A program made the position numbers and the translations under genes. From positions 31,225,361 through 31,289,360 of the forward strand of contig CM020501.1 in NCBI GenBank assembly GCA_009823395.1: 64,000 bases of DNA. Reading direction: 5' to 3'. Shown here piece after piece: positions 47,801-60,023 of the stretch; position 1 is the first letter of the stretch; every line of letters begins with the position of its first letter. Origin of the DNA: Thamnaconus septentrionalis. Taxonomy: Eukaryota; Chordata; Actinopteri; Tetraodontiformes; Monacanthidae. Below the pieces are notes generated by a model, which was given only the letters and a program-made list of their open reading frames with translations, ran no database searches and was not told the origin of the DNA.

Positions 47801-50800
47801 ATGTAAACAAAATATACTTGCCAGAAAATAATTGAAAACCACACTGAAAATTTCACTGAAAGATTTCAACGTGTTTTAAAATCCGTAGCTGTTTTATGAT
47901 CACTCAACTTTCTAAAAGTTTTTTTTTTTTTTATCAAGTGTTGACACACTTTTGAAACACTTCCTGAAAACACTTTGTGCCACACGTACGTACATACATA
48001 CATACATAAGCAGTATTACAAAAGTGCTTCTACATCTAATGTGTTTTTGACAGCCTTGTATCCTTTATAATAGCTTGTGCCCTTGAAATTCATTTCATTT
48101 AAATTTATGAAATTTCAAGGATGAAATATATTGTGATTTTAATAGATTGAACTAGTTGACCTGCCATATTTAATGATATAGGCACAGCTGACCAAAGCCC
48201 TGAGCCAAAGCTGCTGTGTGGAGGTGTACCAGCCCTGGCCCAGCCAGTCTTTAAAGGAGGTTGCTGCACAGTGCCTCAAATCCAGAATTCAAACAAGTGA
48301 GCCTCAGCCACCAGATACTTTTTACTGACCTGAAATTGAACCATTTCTTAACTGCTTTATCTTTTTCTCATTTATGCATCAAGCTGAGAATGACAAGCTA
48401 GGGATGAGTCTACCGGTGGCCATGGCAGAAATGCATCTGTCTGCATGCAATTATGCCTCTGTCCTACTACAAGGTCAGCCCTTTGGCCTGCGAACCTATA
48501 CTGAGTTCACTGCCCACTTCTGCTACCTCTACAACCACCTGCACGAGCTAAGGCTGAGGAACGCCAACAGGTGGGCCCTTCAATACACATCTGGTTTGAA
48601 CTTCTCCCCCGTGACTCCATCTCACTTTTGAATGTCCATCTTTACAAGTGAGGACTGACTTTACATTTTGCAAACGTTTCTCTGTAACCTCTATCTCATG
48701 TTTTCAGCATTGCCACATTTCTTTCCCATCTGGATATTATAAACGACACAGCAGAGCAATATAAACAACACTTGATGAGACAACAACAGAGGTTTGCTGA
48801 GACCCAGGAGGTAACGCAACAGTTCATCATAGAGTGTAAACATTGATCAGTATTCTGCTTAAGGTTGCAACAGTCAGTACAGTTGTCTGCCACCATTTTA
48901 AGAACACAAGATGTTTTCTAAGCCAGTCCAAAGTTGAAAATCTTTTCAAATACGTTGAGGTGGAAAAACATTCAACACAGAAGAAATACACAAAGTCTAT
49001 TCATTCAAACTGTTGTTTTTTTTAGCACCTCTTGTGAAAACCAGGTGTGATTTGTGTCTAAAAATAATTCACAACTGAATTGAATGATTAAAAACAATAT
49101 AATATACCCCCCTTTTCACACAACTGGCAACCTAGCATAACCTTGTGGTGGTGCAAATACGTGTCGTAGTCGTTTGATTAATTTTTTTCATTTTGCCAAT
49201 AAAAACTTGATATGTACGATGATTCCCAAGTTTGAAATGTTTTGATTCACCTTCCTAACATGCAGCAAGAGAATCAACTTCTCCAAGCTGAGGATGACAG
49301 GAGGAGACTGTACGATGAAGCTTGTGAAGCATGTGCAGCTGAGGAGCTCAGGCTGTTTCGCTTAGAGGAGTGCTTGATTTGTGCACAGGAGGAGGTAAAC
49401 TGATTTTAAACGATGAATCAAAATCTTTGAAATCTGCGTGTGGTAAATCAACCATGTTTTATTTTCTCTGGCTGTGATTGACGCCTGTGATCATCTCCCA
49501 ACCAAAAGCCTACAAAAAATAGACAACGGGGCCTTTTGCTGTGTTTCATTTTTCCCCCAGGTGGAACCTGTGTTATTTTCAGGCCTTAAGATTCTTCACT
49601 GTCTTAATATGACGGATCTGGAAGAGGTGCGCCACTACCGGGATCCTCCTGAGGGAGTGGTGAAAATCATGGATGCTGTTTGTTTGCTGTTTAATTATCC
49701 ACCTGGGTGGGCAAGTGTGAAACTGCTCCTCGCACGAGTCGACTTCTTTCAGGTTTGTGTGAAATGTTGCCGAGAATATTGGACTTGCATAAGATGGCCT
49801 CGTAGAGGTTTGAAATCTGCAATGTTTAGATGTCTCGTTCACACAGTGATTCCATTCCATTGAGAAGGCACTAATGCTGCCCTGTTCATGTCCCAGGAGT
49901 TGCAATACTTTGACCGATCCACTGTGACGGAGGAAAAACTGCTGCAGCTCTGCAGAATAGTTCACTGCCCCCAGTTTGTGCCAGAGTTGGTACGAGAAGT
50001 GAGCAAGGCCTGTGAGTCTTTGTGTCAGTGGGTCCTGGCTGTGTACGAGTACTGCTCCATGCAACACAAACTGGTCATCATGCAAGAACTGGAGATGATG
50101 GTCAAAGAGTCACGAGTGCAGCTGCACATGGCAAAAAAGCAAAAGGAGGACAAATACCTTCGACTAGAGGAGGTCACGAACCACCTGTGGTTGGTCCAGA
50201 ATGAGCTGGAAGTGCAACTGATGAGGTTGCACAAAGCTGAGGATGATGTGAGGGAAGCAACGGCGGCTTTGGAGCACTTTGAGAAACATGGCACTCGCTG
50301 GAAGGCTTTAGCTGAGGTGACACCCGATTCTATACTTGGCCGTTCTAGTTGAACTGTGTATGCTATGACTATATTATATTGTATTAAGACTTCATTGTTT
50401 CTTTCTCCCTCTAGGAGGCTCAGTTGAATAGAGAAACTCTCCATGGAGACGTCCTGTTACTGGCTGGAATCATTTCTTATCTTGGCCCCTTTAGATCTGA
50501 CATACGCAGAGAGCTGCTGGCCAAGTGGAGGAAGCTGTGCCAGACAGGAAACATCAACATGGACCCAGAGGGCCGCACAGAGGCCCTGTTCACAAATTGG
50601 GATGGTGCACTTGTGGAAACACCTCCTGGTTTTCCTATTGCGTTGTCAGATGATCTGCAGTTGCCTCTCGCTCAGGCGTTAGGTGTTCCTCAGGAGACCT
50701 CGCCGAGGAAAATGATTCTCAAGCTGCTGCTTTGGGGCTGCAGGAGATCCTGGGTTCAGGGGTGGCCTTTACTAGCAGACACTAAACAGCATCTAGATAT

Positions 50801-53800
50801 AAGCTCTCAAAGCTGCATCATCAGTGGTAAGTCTTGTGCATAGGCCTAAATATCTTCTATCATTTGCATGTGAAACTACATATTCCTGTTAAATAGATAT
50901 TGATCATGGATTTTTAACTTATGAAATCCATAAATCATAGATCCATGGAGTTAATGTTAGCTTCTAATTACTATTTGGTAGTATGTTTATACAATTAACT
51001 TTATTTTCATTTATTTTAAGTGTACACATAATGTACAAATGTTAAAATCCACTGGTTGGTGAGGTAACTTTAAATATATATACTTTGCTAAATTTGACTT
51101 AAGTAGTCGACTTCATTATTTTGTTCCGATGCAGCTCACCAACACTGATGCACGTTACGCGCTACAGTAAGTCATCCCAGTATTTGAAAGTGAAGGTCTC
51201 AGCAGTAATTGTGCCCCACAGTGACCTACTGACACTATTGGACATTTATTTGTATACACAAAGATACGGAATGGTCTTTGTCATATCATTGCGATAAAGG
51301 CAGATTTTGTTGCACGGCATATTTGCTCCACAGTGACATCTGGCTGTGGCTCCCAAAAATCTGGTTTCCTCACTTGGTCCCTCAGAGCTCAACCACACTG
51401 TTGTTTGTATCTTTGAGTGTGTATCAATGTGTGTTGTGAACAAATGGATGAGGGATTGTGGGGTGAATGAATGTGTATAGTATGTTTGGTGTGACTGTAT
51501 GATGGTGTGTGTGTGTGTGTGTGTATGTGTGTGTGTGTGTTTGATTTGATGTTAATTAAAGACAATGTTCTCAAAGCGTCTTACTGCACCTCCCTCTGAT
51601 TCTGTTTCCTGTGTCCTGCAGGAGAGAATTCCAGGCTTGAGGATGAGGTGCAGTGCGGAATGGTGGTTTCTGCTGATGATCAGCAGCTGCTGCATAAGCT
51701 TGACCAGGCTGCGGAGGAAGGTGAATTGGTGGATTGGAAATACTCTAACTGACACACATTGGACTCGTATTGATTTTGCTGCTTCTTGCTGCAGGGCTGA
51801 GAGTTCTGGTGACTCATTTGGAACGCGCACGCTGCTGTCCTCAGTTACTGGCACGACTGGCACGTTCTGCTGAGTTTCGTGGTCACCCCGAGTTCTGCCT
51901 CTTTCTTTGTACCGAACTGCCTGTCCAACTACTGAGCCGCGGTAAGAGGGGAAATACAGGTAGTACCCGAAAAATGAGAATATCAAGTAAAAGTTGTTTT
52001 ATTTTGGCAATTTAACATAAAGGATGAAACCAACAAATTTCATTGAGCCATTCCACGCAAATTGACAACTCAAGCAGTTCCTTGTTGTAACTTTGCTGAT
52101 TGAGATTTTCATAAAGATTTGACTTTATGTATTATTCTAATTTTCTGAGTTTTTGAATTTGAGTTTTTTTTAAGCTGCAAGACCTGATCAGCAAAATCCA
52201 AAGAAATAAAAACTTGAAATATATTGATTTGCATATTATTCCTTTATATAATATGTCAAATTCACCTTTTAAGTTGAATTGCAGAAATACTACAACCTTT
52301 TCAGGATATTCTAATTTTCTGGGTAGTACTGTAGTTACAATAAATGCTCTGTTAGGAAGTTCAGCTCCCACTGGACAGTAAATAATGTTGTGTTGTCGTG
52401 CTGTGTATTTGTGTGTCCTTACTTGTGAAAAAAGAATCACTTGATTCTCTTTGGCTTGTTTTCCCCAGAGATTCATCCACTCATCTTGGCCCAGGTGAGG
52501 GTCATTGACCTTTCTCTGAGCTCGGAGGAGATTGAGGGAATGATGCTGACGGAGCTGCTGCACTCACAGTGCAAACAGTTGCTGGATCAGCACCTGCAGT
52601 TCTACAATGACAAGCAGTTGCTGGCAGACAAAGTGGTCTCAGAGGAGGTGAGAAACCTTCATTCATTACTTCTCTGGTGGATTGTCTTACCTGTTTGCCA
52701 TGGGAAAGTGTTGGAATAGGCTGTCTGTGCTGGGATGTGCTGGCATTTGACATCTAAGAAGATTCAAATCAATCAATCATCTTTTTTATAACACATTTAA
52801 AAAAGCGCTAAATCACAGCAAAAGACGTCTGGAAGTGCTTTGCACAATCAAAGAGATTTAGACACCTTTGGATGAAATTTAGTGCAATGAAAAAACAGCT
52901 GATTGATTGAAATTTGGCAACAGCAAATAGCAACGGCTAGCAACGGCTACATTGACCTCACTGGTTAGACCTGTCAACATCATTCATCATCTTCTTTTTC
53001 TCTTGTTGTCCTGTTTCATTCTTCTTTCCTCCTTTTCCCTTCATTTTCCTGCATCGCCTGGCTTCTATATTTAAAACAATACATTCATCAAATTTACATG
53101 AGCTGAGGATAACCTTCCTTTTTTTCCCATGCAAACTGTCAAATTGATTTTGGCACATGCAAGTTTCCCCAAAACCAGTTTGACAACTTCACCCTAATTG
53201 CCGTGTTGACTAATGTTTTCTTGATCTTCAAATGAGTTTAAATCAGGACATGTACAGCACATTTTGGCTTGACAGAGAGGAAACCTTGAAAAAACCCTTG
53301 TTAAATGAAAAAATAGCAACAAAAACCCACTGTTGACTCAAAGGGGGACTTTGTGAAGTTACCTGATCTTGAGATTGGTGTGATGCCAACAAGTGCTCAG
53401 GGTAAAGGCAAGACAAGGACTCATTTAACTTTAAGCCATTTTTTTTCTTTCTACATGTTTCTTCTAGGATGCTCTGATGGACTATATCATGGAGGCCAAT
53501 GCTGCGGTGCTAAAGGACTCTAATTTTCTTTTCCTTTCAACTATTTGCCAAGAAGTGAAGTACAGAGCACAGACGGAGATCCAGCAGCTGAATGAGGAGC
53601 TGGAGTACCACAGGTCACTCATGGCTGAGGCACATCACATCATCAGGCTTGCTGTGTCCCTGTATGAGGCTCTGCAGCAGGTGTCCTCTCTGTCTCCCGT
53701 CTACTACTTTCCTCTGCGTGCATTCATCACATCGATGCAGGAAGTCTTTGTTTCCAAGGACGAGCCGCTAGTGTTGTTCAACGCTGAGAAGTCACCGGCT

Positions 53801-56800
53801 AGTAGGAGCCCAGAGGTTAAAAACCAAATGGTGACTGAACTGCTGCTGAAATCCATGCCCTGTCTCATCAAGAGCCACTATGCTGCTCTGAAGCTGCTGG
53901 TGTCAGTAGCTCTGCTCCAAAACAACCATCTCTGTTCCCAGCTGGAAAGAACAGCTTTTTTGAGGGGGCTTCAAGACGGTGAACAGTCTGCCAGTCTCTC
54001 GCAGCCGGATTGTGCTTTGCCCAGCTGGATTCCATCTCAGGCACACCAGCAGCTCGTCAGCATGGAAAAGATTCCTGCCTTTGAAGGTTTGATTGCTTCC
54101 CTGTCTGCTTGCCCCGACCAGTGGCAGGGGTATCTTTGTTCCCCTTCATCCACTGTGTGTGAACCCGTTCCCTGCCCGTCCCACTGCCACCTGACCCTGC
54201 TGCAACGAGCTCTGCTGTGGAAGACCATCATCCCTGACTGTCTGCAAGGACTGGCTGATGCCATGGCCGTCTATCAGTTTAGCTCACCTGGGCAGACAGC
54301 CAAGAACGCGGCCCATCTCATTGTGAACCCAAAGGGCCTGTTAGAATGTATTGTCAAACATAAGGGACCCATCATACTTACACTGGCCAGTTCAAAAAGA
54401 GACAAATGGAAAAGCGTTCATCCTCTTCTTCTGATAGACCAGCTGATCCACTCTGGAGAAGAAACTAAAGAGGTAACACGCCATGTTAGATAGTTGAACA
54501 TTAACATTTTCGCTAATTCACTTATTGACATAATCGCTTCGTCAAATCAAAGCATTTTTACGTCATAGCATGTTGAATGTGCAAGTGAGCGTTTTGGAGT
54601 TGGGAGGAAAACATTCATCATCATTTTGTTTGCTGAAGAGCTCGAGTCTCAACCCCCCCCCCTAATCTCCAAACAACCTGCAGTGATAATTAAAGGGAAT
54701 CTACCTACTTAAATGACGGCAGGGATATCGACAATAGGCAAATTTGCCAAAATGCAGAACTGTCCCTTTAAAACGTTCAGGCTAAATCCTGTAACCAGTG
54801 TTCATCTGCCTTAACATCATGGTAACAACTGTGTTCTAGGTTCAAGTGAAAGTCACTTCCTTTGGGACTCTGTTTGACTCGCACACCGTCCTCCGCACCT
54901 TGGACGAAGCAGTCGTCAAAGGCCAGTGGCTGGTCTTTGACGACTGTCATCTGTTAGAAGACTGGGACCAAACAGTGGTGTGTCACATCTGTCAGCTGAT
55001 CTCACAGTTCAGGGGTAGGTGGTCATCAAGAAGTTCTGTTGTTCGTGTGTGGCTGATGAATTTGCCAACAAGAGAGCTGATTGAACGTGTCGTTACCTCC
55101 CTCTAGAGAACCCCACCCTCATCCATCCAAACTTCAAACTGTGGTTTATAACCACAGAGTACGCATTTTACTCCATACCAGGTACATCCACTGTTTGTGT
55201 TTTACCCTCATTCCTTTCAAGGCAGTCTCCTGTGTCTCCTGTGTCGGTTGATTATTTATTTATTCACTGATTTATTTTTTCACAGTGACTGTGCGAATGT
55301 TTGCTCTGCCTCTTGTCTGGAACTGTCCTTCCACCTTGACGGAGGAGCTCAGTGGTTCCTTACTGCGGTTGGAGTCACTTGTCCAGTGTCCATCCCTGCA
55401 TGACATCACCAGTGAGGACATGGCCCATCTCCTCCGCTGTGCCATCTTCCATTCTGTGTTGCTGCACAGACAAACCTATAGAAGCTCAGGCCAAGGAGTA
55501 ATATACAACTGGTGAGCACATTGGCACACACATTTTATATTGCAGATCATGAATAGAAACGGGTGGTATGAATTCACATGGGCTGTCTCTGTTTGAAAGG
55601 ACTCAGGAAGACTTCTTAGCTTTGGTCAGTGCGTACACTGACACTGCTCGTCCATGTGAGGACAAGATGACGGCTTTGTGTTACATGGCAGGTAAGATAC
55701 CTAAGCATTTAAATCTTCCTTCTTTTTTTTCTTCTTTTTTTAAATACAATCTAAATTTGTTGAATTCATTTTAACAGTCAATATTGTGTATGGAGGCCAT
55801 GTACACAATGCTTTTGATTTGGAGGCAATGGAGAGTGCGGCCAAGGCCTTCCTCAGCAGAGAATTGCCACTCTGGTTTTGTGAAGACAACATTCTGGCAG
55901 ATATGATCAACAGTCCTGGCAATTTTGGTAAAAAAAAAAAATTTTATGTACATTTGACACGTTCAAAATGCCCAGCACACACACAAAATATTTAGTTTAA
56001 ACTTATTTTAAAAAGAAACATTTTTTGCATAGATGTTTACTTTTTCCATGATACTATGATACTTCTATGATTCTGCGACATTCTTTATTCTATAATTACA
56101 TTTATAGATTAAACATAGATAATTTTTGACATGTTGAGCTCATTCGCAATATCTGCCTAAATTTAGAATTTTTAAATAAAAAGGAGATATGTCATTTCTA
56201 AGAAAATTTTGAAATGGATGGGATGTTTATTACACTGTTCATTCATAGTTTCAGCTAGATAGGTCTAAGTTTAAAATATAACTCACACATAACGTAACTT
56301 CTTCAGAAAATATGGGGCAGTAATGCTTTTAAGCATGACCACTGACACCTTTTTTCCAGAAATGACATTTTCTATTTTTTTTAATATTTTTCTCACTGTA
56401 AGATAAACATATGAAGTTATATTTTATTCATTAAACAAAAATAATAAATAAATTGTTGAATATAGTACTAGTTCATGTTCAACACACAAAATAGTTCTTA
56501 TTTTAAAAGAGAGTAAAGGCTTGTGTATTTTATTTTGTATGTTTCCAAAGATTTTCCCAAATAAGTCATCCAGGTGAACACAGTTGTGAATACAGTTCAT
56601 GCAGGAACCTGAATGTCTTCCAGTTAATCAAACCCTTCCACAGCTTAGTTTCTAAAAAATTTTTTTTGAAAAAACGTTTACAAGTCTACAAGTTTGCTGT
56701 ATTGGTTTGACAGTTTTTTTTCCATTACTTTCTTGAAATACATCTCATATTTTTGTCAACAGACTTGAGAGAAATTCTACAGATTTTGGATGAGAAGTCT

Positions 56801-57863
56801 GCAGAGGTCAATGAGCCACTTGTCATGGGTTTCAGCTCAGATATGTCATCTGAGGTCATCAAAAGAAGTAGCCACAGCCTGAACATACTGCTGCAGCTCT
56901 CCCAGACACCCCTGGGAGCAAGCAGGACCTTCTCCAGCAAAGTGGAACCGCCTGCCTCACTGGCAGCCTACAGCCAAGGACGGGACAGACTGCAGGCTCT
57001 GAAGAGTTCCCTCATACAAACTAATGACAAAACTGATCCAAACGCCCTGCCCGTTTCCCACGGCCCGCTGCTTGACTTCCTTCAAACGGAGTGGAATGAT
57101 CTCGTTGACACTGTGTCCTCACTCCTCTCGTTGCTTCAACAGCCCGTTCAGTTTGCGACGTCAACCTTCGCCACCCTCCCTGAACTCACGGAAGTTTCCG
57201 CTTAGAGAGGAAAGCAGAGTTGCTCAGTGCTTACCTCTGGCACCAGAACACTGTAGACCATCCTAATGCCTTCCGACTGTCTGCTTTCAAAAATCCCAAA
57301 GCTTTGCTTCTGGCAGTGATGAGACAGGCTGCCCGAGCCAACTGCAAATATGTCAGCGACATGGAGCTGTGTTTTCAGGTGAGGCACAATAAGGTCATGT
57401 TGTGCTCTAACCGCAAATAACAACGTGTTGATTGTAGTTCTATTCCCTGCAGATTCAGGACGACTGCACGTGCCCAACTTTGCTCCCTCCAAACGCAGTG
57501 TATCTATGTGGCCTGGAGCTACGAGGAGCAGCATGGAACGCACGGCTACGGGCCATCGAAGCTTCAGACTCATGGCAGACATGCTCAATGCCTCTTCTTA
57601 GTGTGGAAGTGAAGTTCAGGAGTCCAGACACTGAGGGGGAGTCTTTCCATCCTGGAATTCTGCATGCAGAAGACACTGGACCTCCATCAGTTACTCCAGA
57701 TGTATCCGTCTATAATTGTCCACTCTGTGTTGATGCAGAGCAGGAGAGTGAAAGAGAGCCAACGACAGCAAGTGATGGAATTATTGCTACTGTCCCCCTG
57801 CATACAACGATACCTCCTGCGTTGTGTAGTTTGAGAAGGGTGAAGATCATGAGTGTGCTCTGA
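32843..57863 (+). CDS. dnhd1: Dynein heavy chain domain-containing protein 1-like
   Basis: Giant dynein-heavy-chain-like protein of about 4,490 codons in about 42 exons. Human DNHD1 is about 4,750 aa and is needed for sperm flagella. From N to C it has a low-complexity tail start, stem and linker, a six-AAA ring, a coiled-coil stalk interrupted by a microtubule-binding-domain region, and a C-terminal domain ending in a dynein-like YNCP segment. I favour dnhd1 over a conventional axonemal heavy chain because AAA1 lacks a usable Walker A and Walker B, and AAA4 is degenerate too. AAA2 and AAA3 keep GSSGSGKT and GEPGSGKT. The start is not fixed: an in-frame ATG at 32,813 lies just before the first exon's likely acceptor. 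Oddities are a possible frameshift at the A6 run 34,584-34,589, a TAG at 57,203-57,205 before the C-terminus, one GC-AG intron and a 3.07-kb exon. Detailed exon blocks follow as separate entries. Confidence 0.85.
33816..34302. mobile_element. Relative of the 61,245 IR element, copy in dnhd1 intron
   Basis: The left end GAGGCGTATTGCATTGACTTGG and the right end CCAAGTGAATGCAGTACACTTCC are variants of the termini at 61,245-61,857. Inside, GTGAGAAAACCGTCA, the GGATGCGACTGTTTCCGATG word and runs of complementary CAGAAAAACAG-like sequence recur. It is about 487 bp with an AT-rich stem and no transposase frame. It fills most of the intron between the first two listed dnhd1 exons. Confidence 0.75.
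35158..35382. mobile_element. Truncated relative of the 33,816 element
   Basis: The TTAATTATTTC start, GTAATTATTTTTTCCCC, TTCTGATTAAATTTTCCCAG, CAGCCCTGTTTTT and CCGTGAGAAACCGTCAGC stretches match 33,840-34,050 in order. The same ACCATAGTATG 11-mer stands on both sides of the fragment, possibly a duplicated flank. It lies in a dnhd1 intron. Confidence 0.65.
37471..41455 (+). other. dnhd1: dnhd1 exons, tail part 2 and linker start
   Basis: Exons are 37471-37567, 37688-37887, 37992-38235, 38349-38506, 39028 or 39033-39152, 39573-39849, 39977-40104, 40310-40508, 40589-40680, 40801-41005, 41147-41272 and 41361-41455. Intron 37888-37991 starts with GC (CAG|GCAAGA) and ends in AG. The exon near 39,028 has two AGs five bases apart, and only the second (start 39,033) keeps the frame with the preceding exon. 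Dynein landmarks are LKQKHWRAVFEG (40,480 region, cf. the HW signature of dynein tails), WEARVFQL, and GTFVIADLEANFAEI.. through ..RYQQTWTFLTKMF, which leads into the linker. Confidence 0.8.
39185..39420 (-). pseudogene. Integrase-like transposase fragment
   Basis: A minus-strand frame reads LHGYKSMHLKCIQSGLVVT, preceded by an FLQEQFNHHGM helix. It matches the second reading of the element at 61,245-61,857 (LHGYKMMHLKCIQTGYVVT). I read it as a decayed piece of the integrase-type transposase described there. It lies in a dnhd1 intron and cannot encode a whole protein. Confidence 0.6.
41523..44789 (+). other. dnhd1: dnhd1 linker, AAA1 and AAA2 (3.07-kb exon plus one)
   Basis: One uninterrupted exon, 41523-44592 (1,023 codons), is followed by 44678-44789. 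The linker hallmark FPRLWFLSDKQVMQLH starts near 41,745. AAA1 would lie at about 42,600-43,400. Where active dyneins have GPAGTGKT the sequence has GPRMSGRRKT (42,720-42,749). Where they have a Walker B CFDEFNR it has LLLGSVDLL (about 42,867-42,893). An IRP at the arginine-finger position persists. AAA2 has an intact Walker A GSSGSGKT (43,755-43,778) and a later WLVMDGNPG..WLDYL, the usual AAA2 pattern. Confidence 0.85.
44874..47601 (+). other. dnhd1: dnhd1 AAA3 and AAA4 exons
   Basis: Exons are 44874-45030, 45166-45445, 45530-47009 (1,480 nt) and 47496-47601. AAA3 carries Walker A GEPGSGKT (45,229-45,252) and Walker B LFLFVDDLH (about 45,409-45,435), close to the dynein consensus. AAA4 shows GVLIASDKDTGRKTTVRLAAF at about 46,669-46,731. 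The spacing and the RLAAF tail are dynein-like, but the GxGGSG core of axonemal AAA4 P-loops is lost. The last exon reads EIYRNIHVFLLLPL, matching the strand after AAA4 Walker B in dyneins. Confidence 0.83.
48182..50316 (+). other. dnhd1: dnhd1 stalk coiled coil and microtubule-binding region
   Basis: Exons are 48182-48296, 48384-48570, 48708-48810, 49266-49394, 49561-49752 and 49897-50316, all in phase. The first helix is rich in Gln, Glu and Arg (YKQHLMRQQQRFAETQEQ). The tip region holds VRHYRDPPEGVVKIMDAVC, the dynein tip signature around conserved PP. The return helix runs from about 50,080 to 50,300 with a heptad-like Leu/Glu/Lys pattern. The stalk is present but has many Cys residues at the tip, unlike motor dyneins. 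Confidence 0.82.
50415..57863 (+). other. dnhd1: dnhd1 AAA5, AAA6 and C-terminal exons
   Basis: Exons are 50415-50826, 51622-51720, 51795-51941, 52469-52647, 53468-54472, 54840-55014, 55107-55181, 55286-55511, 55600-55691, 55778-55927, 56763-57378 and 57453-57863. AAA5 begins with GDVLLLAGIISYLGPF, the dynein AAA5 opening, and its WPLLADTKQH replaces the usual WPLMIDPQ. AAA6 shows GQWLVFDDCHLLEDW, then HPNFKLWFIT and a GGHVHNAFD segment (cf. GGRVTDDWD). In 56763-57378 the tail frame hits TAG at 57,203-57,205. The conserved RKAELLSAYLWHQN continues in another frame, implying a one-base indel or an unrecognised intron. The final exon has VYLCGLELRGAAWNARL and YNCPL as in dyneins, stopping at TGA 57,861-57,863. 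Confidence 0.82.
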
Positions 57864-58197
57864 CTTCACCAGCAGACTGATTTCACTGCACTAACAAGGC
57901 TTCATTACCACCGTTGTAATTATGAAGCTCATTATAAATGATAATGATGAACAAGTCCTCACTCGTGACAAGTTTACCCTGCTGCCCCCACTGGCCCAGT
58001 GCTGGTGATGTCATAGTTGTTGTATGCAGTATGTCTAATTAGAGCAACAAAAGTATTGCAAAGAGAAGGCAAAATATATGAAACAAGATATTCATATGTA
58101 ATGAACTGTGTCATTATAAGTGGTTTAAACAAGGGATAAAGAAGATGAATGAGCTACAAAACTGCTGCAAATTGCACTCAGGTGGTGTAAAGTGTAC

Positions 58198-58203
58198 AAT
58201 AAA
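58198..58203 (+). terminator. Candidate dnhd1 polyadenylation signal
   Basis: A canonical AATAAA lies about 335 nt after the dnhd1 stop, which would give a compact 3' UTR. Confidence 0.5.
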
Positions 58204-59261
58204 GAACATAAATGAAGACTGACAGCCTTCTGATTACCACAGCAGTCAAAAGATGGAGGCTCACAGCATATGTTGGAGCACAGTTTACCCCTTTGAAATC
58301 AGAGAGTTGGAAATTCCATGAAGGTCCAAGCTGCTGAGATCGTTCTTGCCACACAACCCCAACCATATGCATATTCACATCTAACAATGTAGGTTTTAAA
58401 TTGTGCCCAATTACCACCTGAATCCTCAGGTGCCGTATTTCGGGGCAATGTTATGCATGCATATTATTGGGGCCAAAATGCAAAAGGTGCAAAAACCCAT
58501 TCTTTGTGGATTTGGCCCAGGTTTTATCTAAAGCCTCAGGTAGATTGACGTCTTGCAACTGTTGCCCGGGGGTTATCTGACTCTGTGTATCCAAATGCTA
58601 ATGATTTGATTGACTCAGACTTCACGTAGACAGCGACAATGGCAAGGTTCCACATTTTTACATTCATTCATTTGTTAAAAGCTTCTGCTACAACCTTTGG
58701 TTGCTAGCAGAGCAGAACCTGGTCACCCCTCTGTCAGCAGCAGGTGATGGTTCAAAATCTTCAGAGTTAAATCCTCTGGTCACAGTCGTTGTCACTTTAA
58801 ATCTCATCTTATCCTCAGGTGTGACACCTCCCCTGCCATGCCTGGTGAGTGTGGTGATGATGGAAAAGCACTCAGCTAATACTGATCATAAGCAGGGTAA
58901 ACAAAACAGCAAACTCTTTAGTGCGACTGCGGACCCCTGCATTAATATTTAATGACGTTGAGAAGACACAGTGAGAGAGAGGAGATCTATAAAGAGCACC
59001 TGATGTGAATAATGAATGCATCTCGCGGTGGAACCATGCACACTGGGTGTCGGATTAATCACAAGGCTCCAACTGTGATAATTAGCGTTCTGGAGCCTTC
59101 TCAATAAACAGGACAATGGGAAATTCAGCTTAAACTGATGGAATTATTCAGATCTTAAATCATTATAGCGATGACACCTGATCTTTGCTTTGCCCCCGAA
59201 TTTGGATACGCAGGCTGAGTTTACTCGTCAAATAAAAACCACCACCTAACACATTTCAGAG

Positions 59262-59267
59262 TTTATT
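59262..59267 (-). terminator. Candidate dnal4 polyadenylation signal
   Basis: AATAAA on the minus strand lies about 760 nt beyond the dnal4 stop and about 1 kb from the dnhd1 signal, so the two convergent transcripts need not overlap. Confidence 0.4.
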
Positions 59268-60023
59268 GAATAATCAAGTCACAAAAAAATATCCATTCAC
59301 AGAATTATTTCAATGGTTATTGAGACCAAAACAATCAGATTGGTAATACCACCGGTCGCGGAGATATTCTTCGTGATTATTAAAAATTACAAGTAGGTTT
59401 AGGCAAAGTTAGCTGTAGTAAGAAACACTCGTCTTGAAAAACACGCTTTTCAGGTTGCATAAAGATATTTACGCATAAAAATGTAAAAAAGAAAGAAAAA
59501 AAGAAGAAACGAAAAAAACTTTATCGAAAGAGCAGTGTTGTCGAGATTGTTTTCGATAAGTTACAAATGATATGGACAGTGTGCAGCTGCACAAAAATGA
59601 TGTCGATGAAGACAGAATATTTTCCATAAAAGTGTGTGTGTGTCCGGCACACACACACTGACTGAGTGTCTTTGACGTACACAAACACGCTCCCTGAAGA
59701 GGAAAGAGGAGAAAGGACTGTGGAGACCCTGGCTGGCTGTGGTACTGGTCCACTTGAGCTTCTGGATTTTGCACATGCACTCACAAATGTGTAGGACCAC
59801 GAGTCAGGAGAGAAGGGCAGACGGCCGAGAGTGAACTGAGGAGAAAAGAAGGTGATACCAGTGGAGCCAGTGGGCCAGTGGAGCTGCTGCAGGTGGAACT
59901 CAGTCCAGTGCCAGTTCCCCCAGTGTGCAGAAGAAAACCCTGCAAAGCAGCAGGTGTGACCAGCGTGACGCTGGCAGCCAATGTTCAGCCCCAGCTGGGA
60001 GACCAGGTGAGAAGACTCAGGTC

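Larger units (their letters stand above)
57864..60023. other. Convergent intergenic region between dnhd1 and dnal4
   Basis: It holds the 3' UTRs of both genes. No coding frame with conserved features was found. The frame at about 58,701-58,952 is not supported by neighbours or motifs. Confidence 0.6.
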
